A program made the position numbers and the translations under genes. Under the pieces are notes generated by a model. That model did not search any database, was not told the DNA's origin, and worked only from the letters and a program-made list of their open reading frames with translations. DNA of 64,000 bases from Thermoflexibacter ruber (GTDB lineage: Bacteria; Bacteroidota; Bacteroidia; Cytophagales; Thermoflexibacteraceae), in the NCBI RefSeq assembly GCF_900113045.1, contig NZ_FONY01000030.1, forward strand, positions 1-64,000, in the 5' to 3' direction. Of the stretch, positions 37,003 through 46,200 are shown piece by piece; the stretch's first letter is position 1; every line of letters starts with the position of its first letter.

Positions 37003-38004
37003 TTATATCTTCACTACTATCTTTCCAAACTGCTTGCTTGACCTCATTTCATCAAAAGCAGAAATAATCTCATCAAAAGGTCTGATGCTATCTATCAAAG
37101 GGACTATTTTATTGGTATTTACAAAAGAGAGCATCTCAGCAAATTCTTGGTCGTTGCCCATAGTCGTTCCTTGAATTTTGATTTGATAGTAAAAAATGCG
37201 ATATAAGTCTAAGGTAGTAGGGAGTCCTTGTGTAGCCCCATAAGATACGATTCTGCCTGCGGGTTTCATCATGCGAATAAAATCGCTAAATCCTTTTCCC
37301 CCACCACTATCTATGACCAAATCAAAGCCTTTGGATTTCTCTAAAAGTTCCTTGTTCCAATTACTTTCCTTGTAATTGGCACCGTCAACTGCTCCAGCTT
37401 GCAGGGCTTTGTCTATTTTTTCTTGGCTTCCAGAAGTGATATATATATTTGCTTTGGCGGCTAAGGCAAACTGTAAAGCCAAAGTAGCTACCCCGCCTCC
37501 AATTCCTGAAATCAGCATATTTTCTCCCTCTTTGAACTCTCCATGATTGAAAATAGCGCGATAAGCTGTCAGCCCTCCCAAAGGTAATGCAGAGGCTTGC
37601 TCATCGGTAAGATGCTCAGGTTTAAGGTGAAGACGATGATTTTTTACTACAATATACTCAGCAAAAGTCCCGTGCGTAGGCATTCCCAGAATCTGATAAT
37701 GACGAGCTTGAAACTTAGGATTATCGCCCCAATCAATGTTTGGATTGATAATCACCTTTTTGCCTACCCAATGACTATCTATTTCGCTCCCTACTTTTTC
37801 TACTATACCACAGCCATCAGAGCCAAGTGTTGTATGAGGTTTAATATTTGGATACTTGTCTTCTCGTATCCATTGGTCGCGTCGGTTCAAGGCGGCGGCA
37901 GTAAGTTTTACCAACACTTCTCCCTCCTCGGGCTTAGGGATAGGCACCTCTACAAGTTTAATTTTCTCTTTGGGATTATCGGTTATTTGTAGTGCTTTCA
38001 TCAT
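37003..38004 (-). CDS. Zinc-type (MDR) alcohol dehydrogenase family protein
   Basis: A 333-residue medium-chain dehydrogenase/reductase. GroES-like N-terminus (EGEVLVKLTAAALNRRDQWIREDKY, LGSDGCGIVEKVGSE) and Rossmann NAD(P) domain (ENMLISGIGGGVATLALQFALAAKANIYITSG). The catalytic zinc Cys/His set of true alcohol dehydrogenases is not evident and the structural-zinc Cys cluster is missing, so quinone reductase-type chemistry is more likely. Gap of 31 bp to the biotin carrier gene and 53 bp to the upstream hydrolase gene, same strand. Confidence 0.88.
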   Translation of the reverse strand: MMKALQITDNPKEKIKLVEVPIPKPEEGEVLVKLTAAALNRRDQWIREDKYPNIKPHTTLGSDGCGIVEKVGSEIDSHWVGKKVIINPNIDWGDNPKFQARHYQILGMPTHGTFAEYIVVKNHRLHLKPEHLTDEQASALPLGGLTAYRAIFNHGEFKEGENMLISGIGGGVATLALQFALAAKANIYITSGSQEKIDKALQAGAVDGANYKESNWNKELLEKSKGFDLVIDSGGGKGFSDFIRMMKPAGRIVSYGATQGLPTTLDLYRIFYYQIKIQGTTMGNDQEFAEMLSFVNTNKIVPLIDSIRPFDEIISAFDEMRSSKQFGKIVVKI

Positions 38005-38057
38005 ATAGTTTTGAGTTTTGAATGTCTATCAAGACCAAATTTATAGAATTTTTGGCT

Positions 38058-38867
38058 TCATTTGCCTAATATTTTGCCTAACTTTTCTTCATAAATGTAA
38101 AAAGTATTCAAATCGTTGTGGTCGCCGCCTTCTATGGTAATGAACTCATCACGGGCTTTGAGCAACGGTTTTAATTTGAAACCTGAGCTATATGGCACGG
38201 TGCGGTCATAAGTCCCATGAAAAATCGTAATTGGACAGCGTACCTCTGTAATCCATTCATTACTTGGGAGTTTATATTTTAAAAGCAGATGATAAGGAAA
38301 GTAAGGGAAGTGATAGCCCGCTACATCGCTTAGGTTAAAATAAGGTGTTTCTAAAATCAAGTAGTTGGGTGCATTCATTGCCGACAGGTAAGTTGCCATG
38401 CCTGTACCCAATGACCTCCCATAAACAATGATTTGATTTTCAGAGAAATGCTTTTTAGTAAAATCATAAACTGCTTGTGCATCATTCAGTAAGTTTTCCT
38501 CATTTAGTTGTCCTGTACTCTTGCCGTAAGTGCGGTAGTCCCAAAGAATGATGTCATAACCAAATCGCATGAGGTCATCTACGATGCTTGCCCAGCGTTG
38601 AATATTTCCTGCGTTACCATGACAATACAAAATAACTCCCTTCGGATTAGCTATTTTGAACCAGACCAGATTAATTTTCCCTCTATTTTCCGTGTTTAAG
38701 AAATTTTCCTCATATTCTTTAATCCATTGGCTATCAAATTTATAGCGATAGTTTTCTGAAAGGGAAACAGGTAAAAAAAGGATTTTTTCTTGTAAAAAAT
38801 ATAATATTGCACAAGCGACCAAATACAAACTTGTCAAAATTTTTAATATGAGGAAGGCGATTTTCAT
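38058..38867 (-). CDS. Membrane-anchored alpha/beta hydrolase
   Basis: A 269-residue protein with a hydrophobic N-terminus (residues 4-26, FLILKILTSLYLVACAILYF) and an alpha/beta hydrolase fold: oxyanion HGNAGN at about 81-86, nucleophile serine in IIVYGRSLGTGMA, acid in HGTYDRTVPY and terminal His in EGGDHNDL. This resembles BEM46/YfhR-like peptidase-type hydrolases. Substrate unknown. Starts 2 bp after the amylase stop, so co-transcribed with it. Confidence 0.87.
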   Translation of the reverse strand: MKIAFLILKILTSLYLVACAILYFLQEKILFLPVSLSENYRYKFDSQWIKEYEENFLNTENRGKINLVWFKIANPKGVILYCHGNAGNIQRWASIVDDLMRFGYDIILWDYRTYGKSTGQLNEENLLNDAQAVYDFTKKHFSENQIIVYGRSLGTGMATYLSAMNAPNYLILETPYFNLSDVAGYHFPYFPYHLLLKYKLPSNEWITEVRCPITIFHGTYDRTVPYSSGFKLKPLLKARDEFITIEGGDHNDLNTFYIYEEKLGKILGK

Positions 38868-38869
38868 GC

Positions 38870-40699
38870 TTATTTTTCTATGCTGTAAATATAACTTCCC
38901 AAAGGAGAAAGTTTTAGCTGTATGGCTTCGTTAGTTTTAAATGAAAGTGTTTTTCCATTTAAAAATAGTTCTTTCAGTTTGTATTCTTCTCCTTCTGAAA
39001 GCCCCATGAGTGCTAAGGCATTACTTGGAATTTTTAGGCGAATGTCTTTGGGTTGAGCATCTGCATCAAAATTTACGACTACCAATAGTTTTTGATTTTC
39101 TGTAAATCTCAAAAACGCATAGATTTTGTGAATGTTATAATTATTCGTATTAGCAGACTGCAAGTCATACAAGCTCCCTAATCTAATTGCTTCATTTTGA
39201 GTACAAAAATTCAATAAGGTTGTATAAAAATGTAGAATTTCTTTTTCTGGTTCTTCCAATGCTCCTCCATCAAACTTGCCTCCATTCATCAACTTTTGAT
39301 GGGCGGGCACGCTCCAATAATCAAAAATAGTAGTCCTTCCGTCTTCTCCACCAAAACCTTCTACACCGCCCCCTTTTTCGCCTACTTCCTGACCGAAATA
39401 TATCATGACAGGACCTGAGTTGAGCAAGGCACTTACTACCATAGCGGGAAAAGCTTTTCGTGGGTCGCCTGCAAAATCTTGACTTGCTATGCGTTGCTCA
39501 TCATGATTTTCCAAAAAACGTAACATTTGGTTATTATAACCTTCGGTTTGTTTCCAATTTTTTGTAATGTCGGAAGCACTTGCCCTATTTTGAATAACAG
39601 TTTTTAGTGTGTCGTACAAGCCTACTTTGTCATACAAGTAGTCAAATTTCCCGATGTCGAGGTAGTTTTTGTACTCGTTAGGATTGTAAATCTCCGCAAT
39701 AAAAATAATGTTAGGATTGACTTGTTTGATTTGAGGGATTACCCAATTCCAGAACTCTACAGGCACCATTTCTGCCATATCACAGCGAAAGCCATCTACT
39801 TTTTTTTCTGTCCAATATAGCAGTATTTCCTTCATTTTTACCCATGTATTAGGAATACGCTCAGGGCTAAAATATTTTTTCCTGCCGTTTTGAATGTCTA
39901 TCCCGTAGTTGAGTTTAATGGTTTCAAACCAATCGTTAATGCTGGGTGCGTGAGAAAAAACATCATTTCCAGTAGCTTTGGCTGGGGCTTCCTCATATAC
40001 TCCATTTTTCGTTTTTACTTTCAGGAAATCAGGAAGTTGATATTCCTTAGGTACAATGAATTTAGAATTGGGGAGATAGTAAAAGTTATTATCTATATCA
40101 AAGGCTTTTGTTACATCGTCATCTTCGCCTAAGTCCTTGATATGGGCAGGTTTAGCATCGGATTTATAATTGCGAGCTACATGGTTCGGCACAAAATCTA
40201 TGATGACTTTCATGCCCTCTTGGTGGGTACGCGCTACCAAAGCCTCAAATTCTTTTATGCGATTAGGCACATCTACTGCCAAATCAGGGTTTACATCAAA
40301 ATAGTCCTTAATAGCATAAGGCGAGCCAGCCATACCTTTGACTACGTCAGCATCATCTAAGGGAATGCCATACTTCGTGTTGTCGTTCATAGTAGCATGC
40401 TCGATGATACCTGTAAACCAAATGTGTGTGAATCCCATTTTTTTAATTGCTTTGAGGGCAATTTCATCAAAGTCATTCATCTTTCCTACGCCATTTTCTT
40501 CTATTGTTCCGTACCGTTTGTTAGTAGTATTTTTATTGCCAAAAAGTCGTGTAAAAACTTGATAGATAATAATTTTATGGTCGCTGACCTGTTCTTTCAA
40601 TAGGTTTGGGTCGTTCATGTCTTTTGTCATTTGTTTGTCATCACAAGCTAAAGTAAGTAGAAATACCAAGAGCATCAGGCATATAGTCAAATTTTTCAT
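38870..40699 (-). CDS. Alpha-amylase family (GH13) lipoprotein
   Basis: A 609-residue GH13 enzyme attached as a lipoprotein (signal with lipobox LLTLAC, Cys near 19). Barrel landmarks: MKVIIDFVPNHVARN (region I), DGFRCDMAEMVP (nucleophile Asp), NIIFIAEIYNPNEY (acid/base Glu) and RFLENHDEQRIAS (transition-state Asp). A C-terminal beta domain (KIYAFLRFTENQKLLVVVNFD) closes the protein. Likely hydrolyses alpha-glucans in the periplasm or on the outer surface. First gene of the minus-strand run of five down to rnhB. Note that it carries no T9SS signal. Confidence 0.95.
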   Translation of the reverse strand: MKNLTICLMLLVFLLTLACDDKQMTKDMNDPNLLKEQVSDHKIIIYQVFTRLFGNKNTTNKRYGTIEENGVGKMNDFDEIALKAIKKMGFTHIWFTGIIEHATMNDNTKYGIPLDDADVVKGMAGSPYAIKDYFDVNPDLAVDVPNRIKEFEALVARTHQEGMKVIIDFVPNHVARNYKSDAKPAHIKDLGEDDDVTKAFDIDNNFYYLPNSKFIVPKEYQLPDFLKVKTKNGVYEEAPAKATGNDVFSHAPSINDWFETIKLNYGIDIQNGRKKYFSPERIPNTWVKMKEILLYWTEKKVDGFRCDMAEMVPVEFWNWVIPQIKQVNPNIIFIAEIYNPNEYKNYLDIGKFDYLYDKVGLYDTLKTVIQNRASASDITKNWKQTEGYNNQMLRFLENHDEQRIASQDFAGDPRKAFPAMVVSALLNSGPVMIYFGQEVGEKGGGVEGFGGEDGRTTIFDYWSVPAHQKLMNGGKFDGGALEEPEKEILHFYTTLLNFCTQNEAIRLGSLYDLQSANTNNYNIHKIYAFLRFTENQKLLVVVNFDADAQPKDIRLKIPSNALALMGLSEGEEYKLKELFLNGKTLSFKTNEAIQLKLSPLGSYIYSIEK

Positions 40700-40969
40700 T
40701 TTCAGAGATTTACTTTGTTTTTCACCGAGATAAATAGATAGTCTTGTCCAAAGATAAAAAAATTTTAATGATTTAGGCGTTCATCAATTATACTAAAACA
40801 TCAATTTTAATTTTATTGTACTCAAAACTAAAAAGTTTGCAAAAGTTTACGAAAAAAAAGATTAGTTTTGTCCAACAACTTTACTTATCTTGTGCTTCAA
40901 CATTTTTGCTAATGAAGTAAGTCCAACAAATCATAAAACAAATTTTCAACTCATTAACTATTTAAAACT

Positions 40970-41848
40970 ATGCCTGTACGTATTGTAAAAGATAATCCAG
41001 ACGAAATGGTTGTCAATGACAATTTTAATTTTGATAACCCACAAAACCAAGTAAAAGGTAATCAAGGTGGTGGGGGAATAGACCTTTCTTTCCTTAATGA
41101 CCTTCTTGGAGGTGGAGGACAAAAAGGAGGAGGTAATATCTTAGATTTGCTTGGCGGCGGTGGACAAGGAAGTAGTGGAGGCGGCGGCATCTTGGACTTG
41201 CTTGGAGGAGGACAAACTAACCAAGACGGTGGAGGTCTATTAGGTGGACTTATTAATAGCTTTTTGGGAGGGCAAGGAGGTAATAGACAACAAGTCAATA
41301 ATAGCAACAATACCAACAGTTTGCTCTCTGTATTGGGTAGTATGGCAGTGAATGCCTGTATTAACTACGCCGTCAATGCCTTTATGAACAAGGGAGGCGG
41401 TCGCTCATTTAGCAAGGGGGCACCTCCAAGTAAAGAAGACGTAGATGGCTTGCTTAATGAGAGGTTAAACTCTGCGGAGGTATGCGTCAGTTTGTGGTCG
41501 CATACAGTATTTGCAGACCAAGAATTACAAGCCCAAGAAGAACAGGTTTTAGAACAACTTATTAGTGATACTGTAAACCAACTGTTTCCTCCCTCAATAG
41601 CCAATCAAACTGAGGTGCGTCAGATACTTGTGGACAGAGTTCACAATCCTTTAGACTACGATGAGGTAGTTGGTCTGGCACGCCAAGATTACAATTTTGC
41701 AGGACAACTTTATCAACAAGCCTGTTTGTTGATAGCTGCCGATAAGATGTTAGGAGGAGAGGAAGATAACTACATTCACCATTTAGCTTCTGATTTAGGT
41801 TTACAACCAAGCGATGCCCAAGCTATCCGTCAAAAGTTTGGTTTGTAA
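40970..41848 (+). CDS. Gly-rich protein with TerB/DUF533-like C-terminal domain
   Basis: A 292-residue cytoplasmic-looking protein. Residues about 30-115 are low-complexity, built of GGGG, LLGGG and ILDLLGGG blocks. Residues about 150-292 are helical (DVDGLLNERLNSAEVCVSLWSH... LLIAADKMLGGEEDNYIHHLASDLGLQPSDAQAIRQKFGL) and match the TerB/DUF533 (YebE-like) fold, with a metal-site-like acidic motif. Function unknown. Single gene flanked by a strong hairpin terminator. Confidence 0.75.
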   Translation: MPVRIVKDNPDEMVVNDNFNFDNPQNQVKGNQGGGGIDLSFLNDLLGGGGQKGGGNILDLLGGGGQGSSGGGGILDLLGGGQTNQDGGGLLGGLINSFLGGQGGNRQQVNNSNNTNSLLSVLGSMAVNACINYAVNAFMNKGGGRSFSKGAPPSKEDVDGLLNERLNSAEVCVSLWSHTVFADQELQAQEEQVLEQLISDTVNQLFPPSIANQTEVRQILVDRVHNPLDYDEVVGLARQDYNFAGQLYQQACLLIAADKMLGGEEDNYIHHLASDLGLQPSDAQAIRQKFGL

Positions 41849-41865
41849 AACGATTTTAACCTCAA

Positions 41866-41905
41866 AAAACCCTTATAAGCATGTATTTTGGCTTGTAAGG
41901 GTTTT
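41866..41905 (+). terminator. Intrinsic terminator of the Gly-rich protein gene
   Basis: Inverted repeat AAAACCCTTATAAGC (41866-41880) and GCTTGTAAGGGTTTT (41891-41905) with one internal mismatch and a 10-nt loop, 17 bp past the stop codon, followed by GCTTTTTG. Confidence 0.75.
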
Positions 41906-41997
41906 GCTTTTTGAGAATATAAATTTGCAAATTTCAAAAAAATATACTTATCTTGTTTGCAAAAATTAAAAGCGAAAAAATTGTTGAAAGCTCGTTC

Positions 41998-42744
41998 ATG
42001 GATAGAGAAAATAAGAAAGTTGCCTTAGTTACAGGTTGTACAGGTGGTTTAGGTACGGCTATTTGCAAAAAACTTTACAAAGATGGCTATATGGTAGTAG
42101 GAAACTACCTTACACATTCAAAAGGCGAGGCATGGTCAATAGCAATGCAAGAACAGGGTTTTGAAATTCCTATATACCAATGCGATATAACAGATTATGA
42201 TAAGGTTGGCGAAATGATAAAACTCATTGAAACTGAAGTTGGAGGCATAGATATTTTGGTAAATAATGCCGCCATTACCAAAGATGGGCAGTTCAGGAAA
42301 ATGACCTATGAGCGTTGGGACTTAGTATTAAAAACAAACTTATATAGTGTATTTAACTGTACGCGACACGTCATTAATCAAATGGTAGAGCGTCAGTACG
42401 GAAGAATTATTAATATATCCTCTGTTAATGCTCAAAGAGGACAGTTTGGGCAAGTAAACTATGCCGCCGCCAAAGCAGGCGTACATGGTTTTACTAAAAC
42501 TTTGGCTGTAGAAGTAGCTAATAAAGGCATTACCGTCAATACGATTTCTCCCGGCTACATCGCAACAGATATGGTCATGTCTATTGCAGAAGACGTGAGG
42601 AGGAAAATTATTGAAAGTATCCCTGTAGGTAGGTTAGGAGGGACAGAAGAAATTGCTTATTTAGTTTCTTTCTTGGCTTCCGAAGAGTCAAGTTTTATTA
42701 CAGGCGCAAACTATGCCATCAATGGTGGACAACACATGTATTGA
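41998..42744 (+). CDS. Acetoacetyl-CoA reductase (PhaB-type SDR)
   Basis: A 248-residue short-chain dehydrogenase from the ATG at 41998 (MDRENKKVALVTG). Nucleotide loop TGCTGGLG at 12-19, N114, S141/S142, Y155 and K159 in the YAAAK motif. The end VNTISPGYIATDMV... ANYAINGGQHMY is the PhaB (acetoacetyl-CoA reductase, polyhydroxyalkanoate pathway) signature and less like FabG. No PhaC synthase or PhaA thiolase is in the window, so the product may feed another route. The stop is followed one base later by the ATG of the SiaC-like reading frame. Confidence 0.85.
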   Translation: MDRENKKVALVTGCTGGLGTAICKKLYKDGYMVVGNYLTHSKGEAWSIAMQEQGFEIPIYQCDITDYDKVGEMIKLIETEVGGIDILVNNAAITKDGQFRKMTYERWDLVLKTNLYSVFNCTRHVINQMVERQYGRIINISSVNAQRGQFGQVNYAAAKAGVHGFTKTLAVEVANKGITVNTISPGYIATDMVMSIAEDVRRKIIESIPVGRLGGTEEIAYLVSFLASEESSFITGANYAINGGQHMY

Positions 42745-42745
42745 T

Positions 42746-42795
42746 ATGGAAAATTTGGAAATACAAGGGCAACTTAGTACATTTTTACACCTTCG
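42746..42795 (+). other. N-terminal coding remnant of the SiaC-like gene, out of frame with the body
   Basis: Starting one base after the reductase stop, ATG GAA AAT TTG... reads MENLEIQGQLST, which resembles the SiaC/DUF1987 N-terminus (L-x-I-x-x-T-x-x-T-P-x-I). It runs into TTTTT (42782-42786) and ends at TGA (42797-42799) after LHLR. The expected next residues, TPSVNF, are encoded in the other frame from 42787. The heptamer A TTT TTA at the junction would allow a -1 shift. Confidence 0.6.
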
Positions 42796-43140
42796 GTGAA
42801 TTTCTCTGCAGAAACAGGTATTTGCGAACTCTCAGGAGAGTCTTACTTAGAAGATGCTTTCCAATTCTATGATATACTGATGAATTGGGTAAATCAGTAT
42901 TTCGAGGAGGGCAATAATGAATTAGAAATGAATATCCGACTTACTTATTTCAATACAAGTTCTTCAAGAGCCATATTAGACCTCCTGCGCCTACTCAAAA
43001 ACTATCAAGAAAGTAGGGATTACAAAGTCATCGTCAATTGGTACTACCCCAATCCCGACTATGACGAAATGAAAGCAGAAGCTGAGGACTATATAGATGA
43101 AACAGGGCTGTCCATGAACCTTATTCCTTATTCCGTGTAA
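42796..43140 (+). CDS. SiaC-family (DUF1987) regulatory phosphoprotein
   Basis: A 114-residue open frame from GTG at 42796. It contains the SiaC/DUF1987 core: SAETGICELSGESYLEDAFQFYDILM, then IRLTYFNTSSSRAILDLL with the phosphorylatable Thr/Ser region, then VIVNWYYPNPD. In Pseudomonas, SiaC is switched by the kinase SiaB and the phosphatase SiaA and activates c-di-GMP synthesis; that biology is from the family and is not shown here. The natural start is probably the ATG at 42746, with a frameshift between (see that entry). If GTG is real, the first 17 residues of the family are lost. Confidence 0.8.
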   Translation: MNFSAETGICELSGESYLEDAFQFYDILMNWVNQYFEEGNNELEMNIRLTYFNTSSSRAILDLLRLLKNYQESRDYKVIVNWYYPNPDYDEMKAEAEDYIDETGLSMNLIPYSV

Positions 43141-43229
43141 AAGGGTGCTTCGTATAGATACTTTTTCTCATCGTAAAAATCTTAATTACAAAGTAATTTA
43201 AAAAAGAAGAATACTTTTAGAAAAAACCT

Positions 43230-46200
43230 TTGCAAAAAAAATTCAACATATACCGCAGTTCCGCAGGTTCAGGTAAGACCTTCACTCTCACCAAAGAATA
43301 TCTCAAATTGGTGTTGGCTACGCCTGCCTCTCCTTCATTTAAGGCGGATTATTTCAAACATATCTTGGCGGTTACTTTTACTCACGATGCCGCCAATGAA
43401 ATGAAAGACCGAATCGTGAATAGCTTATACAGAATAGCTAATCTGTGTGATAACGAAGAAGATAGCTTACTTTTTGCTATCCTTGCCGAACTTCAAGAGG
43501 AATATCCTGAAAAGCACTTCACAAGAAAAACCTTGCAGGAAAGAGCAGAAAAAGTTTTTGCTAAACTTTTGCACAACTACTCTGACTTTGCGGTTAGCAC
43601 GATTGACTCTTTCAATAATCGAATTGTGCAGTCTTTTACCAGGGACATGGGCTTGCCTTATAACTATATGATTGAATTAGAACAAGATGAAGTATTGGAG
43701 CAGGCAACAAAATTGCTATTGGAAGAGGCAGGCGAAAAGGGCAATCGGGATTTGACAAATATTTTAGTAGATTTTGCTCTCAGACAAGTAGATGAGGAGA
43801 AATCTTGGAATATTGAAAAACTCTTGCAAGAGTTTGGCACAAATGTCTTTCAGGAAGCGAAAAAACCTTTGATTGCTCAGTTGGAAAAACTGACAAAAAA
43901 GGACTTCATAGAGATTAAAAATGACCTTTCTGAGTACAAAAATGCGGTAGAAAAAGAAATCAAAGACTTGGCAGCCCAAGGAATGAGGGCAATTCAGAAC
44001 ACAGGTTTTGAGGAGAAAGATTTTTTTCAGGGTTCAAAAGGGCTTTATGGTTTCTTTAAAAAATATAGCCAAGAGATAGATGGCAAGTTTTTTATAGAGT
44101 TTGCCAATAGTTATGTAAAAAAAACGATTGAAAGTGATGATGCTTGGGAAAGTGGGGATTTAAAAAAGAAAAAACTGACTATTCCAGAAACCTTGAAAAT
44201 GAGGTTGAGAGAAATTTTTAGTAAGTTAGATAGGTTAAAAGGCAAATATAAATCTAATTATTTGATAATCATTAATTTGATTCCTTATATTTACTTGCTG
44301 GCGACCATTAATGAACTGGACAAAAAGTTGAAAAAGCTGATGAGTGAAAAAAACAAAGTCCACATTAGCGATTTTAACCATAAAATTAATCAAATAGTTG
44401 AAAAAGAGCCTATTCCGTATATTTATGAACGTATTGGAGAACGCTTCAAACACATCTTGATAGACGAGTTCCAAGATACTTCTCAAATGCAGTGGCACAA
44501 TCTCATTCCTCTGATTTCCAACTCTTTGGGTTTTGATTTTCCTAATATGCTGGTAGGAGATGCCAAGCAAGCGATTTACCGATGGCGCAGTGGGAATGCG
44601 GATTTGATAGTGAGTCTGCCCTATGTTCCTACTGCTGCCCCTAACTCGCCTGTGGCAGAGAATGCAGAGATTTTTCAGTGGCATTTCAACGCAAAAAACT
44701 TGGATAGAAACTTTCGTAGCAAAGCACAAATCATAGAGTTTAACAACGAGCTTTTTGAGCATATTGCTAACCAATACGGGAGAGAGTTTCCTGCACTCAA
44801 AGATTACTATGAAGGAGTAAGGCAAAAAGTAGATGAAAAAAAGCAGGGTGGACACGTGCAAGTGAGTTTTTTAAGCAAAGACAAGGACTACGACGAGGCT
44901 ACTTTTGAGGAATGTTTGTCAATCGTCAAAGATTTGGTAGAAAACAAAGGCTATACATACAGAGATATTGCCATTTTGGTACGAACCAATACCAAAGCAA
45001 GCAAGTTAGCCGAGAAATTCTTAGAACAAAAAATTCAAGTAATTTCCTCAGAATCATTACTTTTGACTTACTCGCCCAAAGTCAATTTCATTGTGAGTTT
45101 CTTGCGGATAATGACCCAACCTCTCAATCCCTCAGCAAAGGCAGACTTGTTGTATTTTCTCTACGACCACTTCAACAATGAGTTAGGAGCAAATCTTCCT
45201 TTTGATGACAACACCCACTTAGCGATTAGCGAAGTTTGCAATAGCTTCAAATTTAAGGACTTTGCCAGCTTTATTAAAACTAATTTTAAAACGCCTATCA
45301 ATTTTAAAACCCTACAATACCTTTCCATTTACGAAATTGCAGAGGACTTGATTCGCACTTTCCAACTCAATTTTGACAGCAAGCAACAAATTTATTTGCA
45401 AAAACTGCTTGATGTCATGCTTGATTATGGGTTGCGAAACTCAAATAACCTGCCTGACTTTTTAGAGTATTGGGAAATGCAGAAAAGCAAAATTTCCATT
45501 ACCAGCCCTGAAACGGGCAACGCCATTCGTATCATGACTATCCACAAATCTAAGGGTTTGCAATTTCCTGTGGTAATTCTGCCTTATGCCGATTGGGAAA
45601 CTACGCCCAAGCATGGAGAAAAGTTGTGGCTTTCTTGGGAAAATACGATTGCTCCAAAACTGAAAACAGTCATTCTGCCTGTAAAAAAAGAACTCTTAGA
45701 AACTGAGTTTGCTGAGGAGTACCAAAAAGAAATACAAGCTACTTTCATAGATGCGATAAACTTGCTCTATGTTGCCCTCACTCGCCCAGAGGAAAAACTG
45801 TATGTGCTTGGCAAAGAGAGTAATAAAAGCAAAGATGGAAAGCCAAGTAGCGTGCAAGAGTTGTTGAATGTGTATGTGGAATCATGCCCCACCCCAGCCC
45901 TCCCCGAAGGAGAGGGAGTAGAAACACCCTTTGCAGAAGGGGAGAGGCAAAATGGGCAAGTGTATATCCTCAAAAATGATGATAGTCCCAAGTCTTCTCA
46001 AAAAGATAACAAAGTAGCTGATACCTACGAATTATCTTATTTTTTAAGTACAGAGTGTAGGGACAAAATTCGCATGAGACGGGACGATAAAAAGGTAAAA
46101 ATCCACTTACAGCACGAGGTAAAAGGAGAGTACAATATTGACATTCAAGGGCTTTATGATGCAAGGAAACAAGGTTTGCTGATTCACCATGCTTTTGAAA

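Noticed and set aside
41062-41316. Proline-rich minus-strand reading frame
   Set aside because: Mirror of the Gly-rich repeats of the gene at 40970; low complexity explains its length.
42787-42798. GTG at 42796 as the ordinary start of the SiaC-like gene
   Set aside because: Not fully excluded, but the good family N-terminus just upstream in another frame makes a frameshift more likely.
44235-44861. 208-residue minus-strand frame inside the helicase gene
   Set aside because: Antisense to conserved helicase motifs, so a shadow.
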